A stretch of 56,845 nt of DNA from Sphingobacteriales bacterium (GTDB lineage Bacteria > Bacteroidota > Bacteroidia > Chitinophagales > Chitinophagaceae), in assembly GCA_027484425.1 (NCBI GenBank), contig JAIXSZ010000079.1, positions 1 to 56,845 of the forward strand. The letters run 5' to 3'. Both the position numbers and the translations under genes were made by a program. The notes under the pieces were generated by a model. The model did not search any database. It was not told the origin of the DNA and saw only the letters and a list, made by a program, of their open reading frames with translations. Position 1 is the stretch's first letter; each line of letters opens with the position of its first letter. Of the stretch, positions 18,688 to 26,197 are shown one piece after another.

Positions 18688-19215
18688 TTAACGCTCGCGT
18701 ATAGCCTTATAAATCTTTATTGAACTCATCAGTACTATCACAAATATCACTAATCCCCCAAGTCCCCACAACAAACTCAGACTTTGCTTGACTACCACAA
18801 GCATCACTATAGCTATAAGAAAAACAGTAGCCACTTCATTCCATATCCTCAACTTACCTGATGAATATTTAAAAACACCGGCTGCCTGCTGCTTAAATAT
18901 AATATGCAATGAGCAATGATAAAGATATAACCCCACAACAAATCCTAGCTTTACTACTAGCCATTTATCTGTATGACCAAACAGGTACCATATATATGGG
19001 CCAAAAATAAGTGTAAGTATAGCTGAAGGCCAAGTAATACCATACCACAGCCGCTTGCTCATAATACCAAACTGCTGTAACAGAATAGTACGATCGGGCT
19101 CTGGTTTTTCGTTGGCTTCAGCATTGTAGATAAACAAGCGAACGATATAAAACATACCGCTAAACCATGTAACCACAAATATTATGTGCAATGCTTTTAC
19201 GTAGAGATAGTCCAA
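18688..19215 (-). CDS. hemJ: Protoporphyrinogen oxidase HemJ (CopD-like membrane protein)
   Basis: This 175-residue protein has four to five transmembrane helices. It begins MDYLYVKALHIIFVVTWFSGMFYIVRLF with the conserved His10 of HemJ, and has WLVVKLGFVVGLYLYH, KLRIWNEVATVFLIAIVMLVVVK and an adjacent YGITWPSAILTLIFG segment. HemJ oxidises protoporphyrinogen IX to protoporphyrin IX at the inner membrane. The next gene on the same strand is ferrochelatase, which uses that product, so the pair forms the last two steps of haem synthesis. CopD-type membership of the fold is shared; the haem neighbour decides the call. Confidence 0.85.
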   Translation of the reverse strand: MDYLYVKALHIIFVVTWFSGMFYIVRLFIYNAEANEKPEPDRTILLQQFGIMSKRLWYGITWPSAILTLIFGPYIWYLFGHTDKWLVVKLGFVVGLYLYHCSLHIIFKQQAAGVFKYSSGKLRIWNEVATVFLIAIVMLVVVKQSLSLLWGLGGLVIFVIVLMSSIKIYKAIRER

Positions 19216-19298
19216 ATGGCCAAAATTATAACAACTTAATAAGCTACCGCAAACTTATTTATAAAACAATAACGGCTTCGACATTACAAATATAACAA

Positions 19299-20321
19299 TC
19301 AAATATTTATCAAAGTAGCTACAGCCTCCACCCAAGAGTCTTGTGTATTCATACAAGGAATATATTCATACGTTTCGCCGCCAGCCTCCATGAAATTTTC
19401 CTTTTCTCTTATGGCTATTTCCTCCAGTGTCTCCAGACAATCACTTACAAACGACGGACACACCACCATAAGGTCTTTAATTCCTTCTTTGGGTAACTGC
19501 TCCATTCGGGTAGTAGTAGCAGGTGTCAGCCATGCAGCCCTACCCAGTTTTGACTGAAATGCTACACTGTAACGCTCCTTTGGCAAACCTAGTTTTTCGG
19601 CTACTTGCCATGTGGTTACATAACACTGATGCCTATAGCAATAGTCATGTGCAGGAGAACCTACCTTACAACAATCGGCAACATTAAGACAATGTTTTTC
19701 GGTTATGTCACTTTTCTTTATATGTCTTTCAGGTATACTATGATAACTAAACAACAAATGCGTGTTATTGCCAGTCACATATGGGCGCATACTGTCGGCA
19801 AGTGCAGATATATAAGCAGGGTGATTGTAAAATGGGCGAACGACCTTAATCTTGAAACTATACCCCTCATCCATGTGTACTTTACGAGCATGAACTGAAG
19901 CCGTTTCGAAACTAGACATTGCATAGTGCGGATATAAAGGCACCATTATCACCTCCTCTACATCAGGGCATATACGTTTCATTTCGTCGTATGCCGATTT
20001 CATATCTGGCACACCGTAGCGCATAGCTACCGTTATTGGCTCGTTGATTTTCTTCTGTAGCGCATCCTTTAGTTGCATGGTTATATGTACCAATGGTGAA
20101 CCATCTTTCGTCCAAATAGATTGATACGCCTCTGCAGACTTAGGTGCTCTGAAGGGTGTAATGATACCCTTTACTAACAGACTCCTTACAATATAAGGTG
20201 AGTCTATCACGCGTTCATCCATCAAAAACTCATCCAAGTATTTCCGAACATCTTTCACTGCTGTAGTTTCTGGCGAACCCAGATTCATCAGTATCACTCC
20301 CCGTTTTTTATTACTACCCAT
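19299..20321 (-). CDS. hemH: Ferrochelatase
   Basis: The enzyme inserts Fe2+ into protoporphyrin IX. Residues include the N-terminal GVILMNLGSPETTAVKDVRKYLDEFL, the catalytic histidine in LLFSYHSIPERHIKK, and the late glutamate loop CLETLEEIAIREKENF. The C-terminal part includes an ACCxH-like NVADCCKVGSPAHDYCY cysteine-rich segment. I chose the ATG at 20321 (MGSNKKRGV), which gives the usual length of about 340 residues; an in-frame ATG at 20438 would add a 39-residue hydrophobic lead. It is upstream of hemJ by 83 bases on the same strand and likely co-transcribed with it. Confidence 0.92.
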   Translation of the reverse strand: MGSNKKRGVILMNLGSPETTAVKDVRKYLDEFLMDERVIDSPYIVRSLLVKGIITPFRAPKSAEAYQSIWTKDGSPLVHITMQLKDALQKKINEPITVAMRYGVPDMKSAYDEMKRICPDVEEVIMVPLYPHYAMSSFETASVHARKVHMDEGYSFKIKVVRPFYNHPAYISALADSMRPYVTGNNTHLLFSYHSIPERHIKKSDITEKHCLNVADCCKVGSPAHDYCYRHQCYVTTWQVAEKLGLPKERYSVAFQSKLGRAAWLTPATTTRMEQLPKEGIKDLMVVCPSFVSDCLETLEEIAIREKENFMEAGGETYEYIPCMNTQDSWVEAVATLINI

Positions 20322-20644
20322 CTTATGCTCTTCTGTTTCTATTCGCCTGCAAAGAAACACACATTTTGTGCCTAAACAACAGATTAACAATATCACAATT
20401 GAACTAAATGACGATGAAATGACAAGAAACAACGACAATTGCTAAATTTCAAGATATAAATTTGTCTACACTAGCATTAATGAGGTAACTTGGCTTTCAT
20501 TACCCAACTAGCAGCTATCGCAATTAGGAAACTTATCAATACAATAGTTATTCCTTAATACAGTAGTTCTTTACAACTTACTTGTGTCCCTACTATAAAA
20601 ATCTGTTGTTATGATTAATATTGAATAACTAGTTAAATAATTGA
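20322..20644. other. Intergenic region between hemH and the MBL/rhodanese gene
   Basis: About 320 bases, AT-rich, upstream of hemH (minus strand) and downstream of the MBL/rhodanese gene. I see no gene, RNA or clear hairpin terminator, and no assignable -33/-7 promoter, though a promoter for hemH must be here. Confidence 0.5.
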
Positions 20645-22060
20645 TTATAATAGAGTTGTGGGGCACACATAATCTGTCAAATCAAATTTAGCTGCGTCTT
20701 TTATTGCTTTAAATCCACCTTTCACATCTATAAGATTATCGAATCCTCTTGCTTTCAAGATAGATGCAAAAATCATAGATCTGTATCCGCCCGCACAATG
20801 CACGTAGTAAGTTTTATCCTTACTTATACTCGATAAACCATCATTGATACTGTCTAGCGGATAATTTTCTACTTTGGCTATGTGCTCACTCAAGTATTCG
20901 TTTTTCTTACGTACATCCAATATGTTCACAGATTCGTGTTGCATCTTTTCAGCCAGTTCATCAGCAGTTACAGACTGTATACTATCCATTTCTCTACCTG
21001 CTTTTTTCCACGTAGCTATTCCTCCATCCAGATATCCTATGCAGAAATCATAACCTACTCTCGACAAACGGGTGATAACTTCCTGCTCAGACCCAGGCTC
21101 AGCCACCAGCAATATCTGCTGTTTTATGTCTGGTATCAGTGCTCCTACCCATGGTGCAAAGTTGCCATTGATGCCTATGTTTATCGAATTTGGCACAAAA
21201 CCAGTTGCAAACACCTGTGGGTCTCTGGTATCCAGTATCAGAGCACCAGATTCATTAGCTACTGCTTCAAATGCATCTGCCGAAAGTGCATGACTGCCAC
21301 GAGCCAACACCGTATCTATGCTTTCATACCCCATTTTGTTCATCATCACATTCAGCGGAAAGTAAGCTGGTGGTGGCATTAGTCCTGTTGTCACCTCTAC
21401 CACAAACTCATCGCGGGTCATATTAGCCCTCAGTGCATAGTTGGTAGCTTTCTGGTGTCGTAGTGTATCTGTTGTTTCTTTACTCATGTTTTTGCCACAA
21501 GCACTACCCGCTCCGTGTGCAGGATATACTATAATATCGTCTGCCAGTGGCATTATTTTATTTCTCAATGAGTCAAATAAGGTTCCTGCCAACTCTTCTT
21601 GTGTCATGTGTGCAGCTTTCTGAGCCAAGTCGGGGCGTCCTACATCTCCTATAAACAAGGTATCTCCTGAAAATAGGCTAGTTGCATTACCATGCTCGTC
21701 TGTCAGCAGATAACAACTGCTCTCCATGGTGTGCCCAGGTGTATGCAAAACTTTGATGGTTACATTACCCAATTTGAATTCCTGACCATCTTCGGCTACC
21801 AGTGCATCAAAACCCGGCTTTGCAGTAGGACCATACACAATTGTAGCTCCTGTTTTTGCAGCTAGGTCTATATGACCAGACACAAAGTCGGCATGAAAAT
21901 GCGTTTCAAATACATATTTTATTGTTGCACTGTCTTTTTCTGCTTTTTCTATGTAGGGCAATACCTCACGTAGCGGATCTACAATCGCTACCTCTCCCTT
22001 ACTTTCAATGTAGTAGGCTCCTTGTGCCAGGCAGCCTGTGTAAATTTGCTCGATTCTCAT
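20645..22060 (-). CDS. MBL-fold persulfide dioxygenase-like protein fused to two rhodanese domains
   Basis: Residues 1-240 are a glyoxalase-II/ETHE1-type MBL domain. The metal motif reads ETHFHADFVSG, so the HxHxD core is present, but the sixth position is Phe, not His. The second metal region is HTPGHTMESS, the third FSGDTLFIGDVGRPDL. Residues about 255-355 are a rhodanese domain with no catalytic Cys (the loop reads LLVAEPGSE), and about 365-471 a second one with an active-site loop HCAGGYRS. The likely reaction is oxidation of glutathione or low-molecular-weight persulfide to sulfite, with sulfur transfer by the second rhodanese. It is downstream of a sulfite exporter gene, consistent with that role. 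The substrate is inferred. Confidence 0.88.
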   Translation of the reverse strand: MRIEQIYTGCLAQGAYYIESKGEVAIVDPLREVLPYIEKAEKDSATIKYVFETHFHADFVSGHIDLAAKTGATIVYGPTAKPGFDALVAEDGQEFKLGNVTIKVLHTPGHTMESSCYLLTDEHGNATSLFSGDTLFIGDVGRPDLAQKAAHMTQEELAGTLFDSLRNKIMPLADDIIVYPAHGAGSACGKNMSKETTDTLRHQKATNYALRANMTRDEFVVEVTTGLMPPPAYFPLNVMMNKMGYESIDTVLARGSHALSADAFEAVANESGALILDTRDPQVFATGFVPNSINIGINGNFAPWVGALIPDIKQQILLVAEPGSEQEVITRLSRVGYDFCIGYLDGGIATWKKAGREMDSIQSVTADELAEKMQHESVNILDVRKKNEYLSEHIAKVENYPLDSINDGLSSISKDKTYYVHCAGGYRSMIFASILKARGFDNLIDVKGGFKAIKDAAKFDLTDYVCPTTLL

Positions 22061-22109
22061 TTTATATAGTTTTTAGTTGTTTACTTAGTACGTCCTTATT
22101 ACTTCCTTA

Positions 22110-22125
22110 TTGTTACACAAAGTTC
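22110..22125 (-). promoter_or_regulatory. Probable promoter element of the MBL/rhodanese gene
   Basis: Read on the minus strand, GAACTTTG (22125-22118) is one base from the -7 consensus TAnnTTTG and runs into the word TTGTGTAACAA, which is also present in front of two other genes. It is about 58 bases before the ATG at 22060 and about 33 bases downstream of the operator centre at 22154, a spacing usual for class II activation by Crp/Fnr proteins. Confidence 0.4.
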
Positions 22126-22147
22126 ATCTATCGCACCACCCTATTCA

Positions 22148-22161
22148 GTGACACAAGTCAC
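22148..22161. promoter_or_regulatory. Crp-type operator before the MBL/rhodanese gene
   Basis: GTGACACAAGTCAC is a perfect GTGA-N6-TCAC inverted repeat (arms 22148-22151 and 22158-22161). The same pattern and spacing occurs at 23002-23017. It lies between the exporter stop codon and the promoter of the dioxygenase gene. The regulator gene two positions upstream encodes a CRP-like recognition helix. Confidence 0.6.
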
Positions 22162-22170
22162 GCATCGCCA

Positions 22171-22968
22171 CTATTTCAAAAAGATTTCCTTTATCAGGAT
22201 ATAGACAGCCATTATCATCACAAACCACCCAAAACCGGTTTTGAGTTTGCTGCCAGGTACTTTTTTACTCAGTTCTGTACCCACTATTATACCTACCACA
22301 GATATGCCTGTTAGCGTCAGCAGAAAAGTCCAGTCTATTACAGCCCTACCCAGATCTCCGGTAAATCCTATCAACGAATTAAGTGCAATGATAAATAGCG
22401 ACGTACCCACAGCATTTTTCATAGGGAACCTTAGCAGTAGCACCAGCGCTGGTATGAGCAGAAAACCGCCACCCGCTCCTAATAGCCCTGTCACCAGCCC
22501 TATCCCTATTCCATACAGTATTAGTGAGGGCAACAAATTACCACCATCATTTGTAGTTAGTTCTTCTGTTTTTTTACCTCCGCCTATCATCGAAAACGAT
22601 GCCATCAACATCAATGATGCAAACAAAACCATAGTAAGAAACGACTTAGTTATAATGATACTGCCACTTGTCCAGATAGTATCTGGTATCAGGGGAATAA
22701 CAAAGCGACGAGTAAGCAATACTGTAGTAATAGATGCTGCACCAAACAGCAAAGCAGTTTTGATGTCTACAAATCCTTTAGTGTAATTTTTGTAAGCTCC
22801 CACCAGGCTGGTGGCACCCACAATAAACAGAGAATAAGACGTAGCCAATGTTGCATTTACTCCAAATAGATACACCAACACCGGCACTGTAAGTATAGAA
22901 CCACCACCACCTATCAACCCTAGTGAAATGCCTATAAGCACTGCAGCCATGTAACCAAATACTACCAT
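22171..22968 (-). CDS. Sulfite exporter TauE/SafE family protein
   Basis: Eight or so transmembrane helices arranged as two TauE-type halves. The first half has SLGLIGGGGSILTVPVLVYLFGV and the second GLVTGLLGAGGGFLLIPALVLLLRFPMKNAVGTSL; these glycine-rich GxxxGGGGS/F motifs with the following PVL/PAL segment are the family signature. The family exports sulfite, sulfoacetate and related anions across the inner membrane. I start at ATG 22968; a GTG at 22983 adds five residues and a later ATG (22950) is also possible. It lies between the regulator and the persulfide-dioxygenase gene, fitting removal of sulfite. Confidence 0.88.
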   Translation of the reverse strand: MVVFGYMAAVLIGISLGLIGGGGSILTVPVLVYLFGVNATLATSYSLFIVGATSLVGAYKNYTKGFVDIKTALLFGAASITTVLLTRRFVIPLIPDTIWTSGSIIITKSFLTMVLFASLMLMASFSMIGGGKKTEELTTNDGGNLLPSLILYGIGIGLVTGLLGAGGGFLLIPALVLLLRFPMKNAVGTSLFIIALNSLIGFTGDLGRAVIDWTFLLTLTGISVVGIIVGTELSKKVPGSKLKTGFGWFVMIMAVYILIKEIFLK

Positions 22969-23001
22969 GATGCAAAGGTGCACCTATCAACACTAATGGT
23001 T

Positions 23002-23017
23002 TGTGATAATTGTCACA
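23002..23017. promoter_or_regulatory. Crp-type operator before the TauE/SafE gene
   Basis: TGTGATAATTGTCACA is a perfect TGTGA-N6-TCACA inverted repeat, identical in layout to the E. coli CRP consensus. It starts 34 bases upstream of the exporter ATG and directly follows the stop codon of the regulator gene. The regulator's S-R-E-x-x-x-R recognition helix fits such a site. Confidence 0.65.
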
Positions 23018-23020
23018 TAG

Positions 23021-23668
23021 TTATAACACTGAGTCCAGATTAATAATCTCTATCTCATTGCGGTTCATTTTTATCATGCCCCTATCTGCTAGTTTTTTCA
23101 TTAGTCGGGATATTACCTCTCTCGACGAGTTTAGTTCTCCGGCTATCTCAGCGTGGGTATAGGGTATAATATTTGTCTTCAGCTTTTGGCTGTGCTGCTT
23201 TAGGTAAAACACTAAACGTTCATCCATATTCCTAAACGCTACATGGTCTAGCGTTGTCAGCATTTCCTCAAATCTTTTGCGGTAAGTACCCAGCACAAAC
23301 TGATACCAACTTTTATATTGCATCATCCATTGGTCCATCTTATCTAGCGGCACAGTTATCAGCTCCACATCTCCTACAGCTTTAGCGGATAACTCACTTA
23401 TATTCTGCTTATTAGCACAAGTCATACTCAGGGCACAAGCCTGTCCTGGCTCTATGTAATACATAAAGTATTCACTACCTTCTTCGTCTGCTCTTAAAAC
23501 CTTTACCAGTCCACTCAGTATGACCATCGAGGAGCGTATGTAACTACCTGTCTTCATCAACATGTCTCCATCCTGAAAACTTCTTACACTGCAGTGTTGT
23601 GCCATTTCGTGAAGCAACGCTGGCTCAAAAGATGGAAATAACTCTTTCAGTTCATTTTCTGGTATCAT
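23021..23668 (-). CDS. Crp/Fnr family transcriptional regulator of the sulfur module
   Basis: The 215-residue regulator has a cNMP-binding-type beta-barrel (about 20-120, with FQDGDMLMKTGSYIRSSMVILSGLVKV and EYFMYYIEPGQACALSMTCA), a long dimer helix (about 125-150) and a winged helix. The recognition helix GELNSSREVISRLMKKL keeps Arg, Glu and Arg at the three positions that in E. coli CRP (SRETVGR) contact TGTGA. Two such sites flank the downstream exporter gene. The gene is first in a minus-strand run with the exporter and the MBL/rhodanese gene. The effector is unknown; two cysteines (S-M-T-C-A, and C26) could sense sulfur species, which is speculation. Confidence 0.9.
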   Translation of the reverse strand: MIPENELKELFPSFEPALLHEMAQHCSVRSFQDGDMLMKTGSYIRSSMVILSGLVKVLRADEEGSEYFMYYIEPGQACALSMTCANKQNISELSAKAVGDVELITVPLDKMDQWMMQYKSWYQFVLGTYRKRFEEMLTTLDHVAFRNMDERLVFYLKQHSQKLKTNIIPYTHAEIAGELNSSREVISRLMKKLADRGMIKMNRNEIEIINLDSVL

Positions 23669-23856
23669 AGTTTGCCTGCTTTGTTATGCACATTCAGCAC
23701 TCAAAGTAACGAAACCGAAAGCTATTTATGTTCCTCACACTCCTTATGCATTTGTTCCTCACGCTCTTTTCAACCTAAATCTTTACAATTTCGTTTGTTG
23801 TTACACAACTATTCTTAAATTCGGGTTTCACATTTTGGCTATTATTCTTCTACTTT

Positions 23857-24951
23857 ATGGGATTCTTCAATAAACTGCTCAACGAATTTGTAGACATTAT
23901 AGAATGGACAAACCCCGACGATGAAACCATTGCCTGGAAGTTTCCCAGATATCAGGACGAAATAAAAATGGGCGCAAAACTCACTGTTCGCGAGTCGCAG
24001 GTGGCCATATTTATGAACGAAGGCACCATCGCCGATGTGTATCAGCCCGGCATGTACACACTTTCCACTCAAAACATGCCCATACTCTCCACCCTTCGTG
24101 GCTGGAAGTTTGGTTTCGATAGCCCGTTCAAGGCTGATGTGTTTTTCGTTAGCACTCGACAGTTTATTAATAAAAAGTGGGGCACCAAAAACCCCGCAAT
24201 GATACGCGATGCAGAGTTTGGTCCGGTAAGACTGAGGGCTTATGGTTCTTTTTCATTTAGGGTCACAGATGCGCCCCTTTTCTTAAAAGACATAGTGGGC
24301 ACAAAATCTGATTATTCTACAGAAGATATTAATGAACACCTTCGCAACATACTAGTGTCTCGTAGCATGGATGCCATAGCTTCTTCAGGAGTAGGCGTGC
24401 TCGATCTTGCCTCGAACCACGATGAGGTATCTGCCATAACACTAGCCAAAATACAACCCGACTTCAATGAAATAGGGCTCACTTTATCTAAATACCTGAT
24501 AGAAAACGTATCACTACCACCCGAGGTAGAATCAATACTTGATAAACGCACAGGTATGGGTATTGTGGGCAATATCAATGCTTTTGCTCAGTTTCAGGCT
24601 GCCAACTCTATCGAGATTGCTGCCGCTAATCCCGCTGGCGGAGTGGCTGGCGCGGGTATAGGGCTAGGTATGGGTGTAGGTATGATGAACCAAATGGGAA
24701 ATGTTTTCAATCCAGCTACTGCACCCGCACCACCACCACCACTACCCGCTAATGTAGAGTATTACGTTGCAGTAGAGGGCAAACAAACCGGCCCTTACGG
24801 CATACCCACTTTACGCGAAATGGCTAAGAACGGCACACTAAAACCCGACTCTCTGGCTTGGAAAACTGGCATGGCTAACTGGGAGCCCGCCAATTCCCAA
24901 CCCGATCTTCAAGCATTATTTGCCTTTGTTCCACCTCCATTAAATGTATAA
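23857..24951 (+). CDS. SPFH domain protein with C-terminal GYF_2 domain
   Basis: Residues about 1-260 form an SPFH/band-7-like domain of the YdjI 'virion core protein' type: NKLLNEFVDIIEWTNPDDETIAWKFPRYQDEIKMGAKLTVRESQVAIFMNEG. A Gly/Ala/Met-rich segment (about 255-285) and a proline run (APAPPPPLP, about 293-301) lead to a GYF_2 domain (about 303-360; EYYVAVEGKQTGPYGIPTLREM). In Bacillus subtilis YdjI works with the zinc-ribbon protein YdjG and with PspA in membrane stress. The next gene encodes such a zinc-ribbon protein 45 bases away, so the two likely form a complex. No PspA gene is here. Confidence 0.85.
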   Translation: MGFFNKLLNEFVDIIEWTNPDDETIAWKFPRYQDEIKMGAKLTVRESQVAIFMNEGTIADVYQPGMYTLSTQNMPILSTLRGWKFGFDSPFKADVFFVSTRQFINKKWGTKNPAMIRDAEFGPVRLRAYGSFSFRVTDAPLFLKDIVGTKSDYSTEDINEHLRNILVSRSMDAIASSGVGVLDLASNHDEVSAITLAKIQPDFNEIGLTLSKYLIENVSLPPEVESILDKRTGMGIVGNINAFAQFQAANSIEIAAANPAGGVAGAGIGLGMGVGMMNQMGNVFNPATAPAPPPPLPANVEYYVAVEGKQTGPYGIPTLREMAKNGTLKPDSLAWKTGMANWEPANSQPDLQALFAFVPPPLNV

Positions 24952-24996
24952 ATAAACAGTACAACAATCTGACAATCATATAATTATCAATTCCTC

Positions 24997-26121
24997 ATGA
25001 GCCACAATCCACCTTCCATACCTCACAACTCACTCAAGTGCGAGGGGTGTGGAGCGTTTGTAGCTTTCGAGGCGGGCACCCACCAGCTCAAGTGTCCTTA
25101 CTGTGGTAATACTCAAGCCATCGACGCCAACAAAGACAATAGCCGCACCTTCAAATTTGAAGATTACACTGCTACCCAGAAATCTGTATCGAGGCTCATG
25201 ATCGATTGCCACAAGTGTGGCAGCACCGTCACTCTACCCGATGCAGTCACATCTGATAACTGTCCATTTTGTGCATCACCATTGGTGGTGAATATGGGAA
25301 AACATATTTTAACACAACAACCCGACTATGTTATTCCTTTCGTTGTCAACAGCGACGAAGCGCAGAAGAAATTCAGACATTGGGCCTCCAAGATCTGGTT
25401 TGCACCTTCCGACCTCATTCATCGCATCAACCAAATTACCACTCATCAATTGCAGGGGGTTTACATCCCTTATTGGTGCTACAATACGCACAGTGCATCT
25501 GCATACGGTGGCAATAGAGGAGATTATTATTATGTACAAGAGACGCATACCAAAGTAGTAAACGGTGAAACTGTTACCGAAACAAGAAGTGTAAGGCACA
25601 CCCGATGGACACCTGTAAGTGGATTTGTACAACTGTATTTTGAAAACTTATTGGTATCTGCCAGCCCTTCCTTACCCCAGAAGACCTCAGAGATACTCGA
25701 ACCTTGGGATCTTACGCTGTTGGTAGGTTTTGACGATCGTTATGTCGCCGGCTTCCGATCCGAAACCTTTAGGATTAACGCTAAAGAAGCTTTCGCCATA
25801 GCACAGCAACGCACCGAAAATGCAATACATAATGCTGTTGTAGACGATATAGGTGGAGATGAGCAAGATATAGACAATATAGAAACCAAATTTCATGCTA
25901 CGGAGATAAGGTATTTACTATTACCCGTCTGGCTGAGCTCTTATCAGTACAACGGCAAGTTATACCAGCTTGTCATCAATGCCTGCACCGGCGAGGTAAC
26001 TGGTGGCAGACCTTATAGTGCTACCAAGATTACCTTATTCGTATTGTTTATCATTGCTATTTTAGTTGTTGCATTTGTTCTGATTCAGCAAAATCAACAA
26101 CACGCATCCTATGGATATTAA
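24997..26121 (+). CDS. Membrane protein with two TFIIB-type zinc ribbons, partner of the SPFH protein
   Basis: Two CxxC pairs at the start (CEGCGAFV...CPYC, about residues 14-40) and a second ribbon (CHKCGSTV...CPFC, about 71-90) form zinc ribbons. The central region, about 120-330, is rich in aromatic residues (GVYIPYWCYNTHSASAY) and ends with VWLSSYQYNGKLYQLVINACTGEVTG, a domain also seen in bacterial YdjG-type proteins. A single transmembrane helix (TLFVLFIIAILVVAFVLI) is near the C-terminus. This suggests an inner-membrane protein that works with the SPFH neighbour; the ligand of the central domain is unknown. An inverted repeat follows the gene. Confidence 0.82.
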   Translation: MSHNPPSIPHNSLKCEGCGAFVAFEAGTHQLKCPYCGNTQAIDANKDNSRTFKFEDYTATQKSVSRLMIDCHKCGSTVTLPDAVTSDNCPFCASPLVVNMGKHILTQQPDYVIPFVVNSDEAQKKFRHWASKIWFAPSDLIHRINQITTHQLQGVYIPYWCYNTHSASAYGGNRGDYYYVQETHTKVVNGETVTETRSVRHTRWTPVSGFVQLYFENLLVSASPSLPQKTSEILEPWDLTLLVGFDDRYVAGFRSETFRINAKEAFAIAQQRTENAIHNAVVDDIGGDEQDIDNIETKFHATEIRYLLLPVWLSSYQYNGKLYQLVINACTGEVTGGRPYSATKITLFVLFIIAILVVAFVLIQQNQQHASYGY

Positions 26122-26131
26122 AAAGCTACTA

Positions 26132-26156
26132 CATTCCCCCAGCCGGGGTGAATGTC
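26132..26156 (+). terminator. Possible terminator hairpin after the zinc-ribbon gene
   Basis: ACATTCCCC pairs with GGGGTGAATGT around a CAGCC loop, with one bulged T. There is no adjacent T-run, so it may be a weak terminator or an attenuator in the leader of the following peptidase gene. Confidence 0.4.
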
Positions 26157-26197
26157 CTGTTAAATTTTAGTTCTATTTTTACCACCAAATACCATTT

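Noticed and set aside
20322-20438. Longer N-terminus for ferrochelatase
   Set aside because: The added 39 residues are a hydrophobic stretch not found in the family; the ATG at 20321 gives the normal start.
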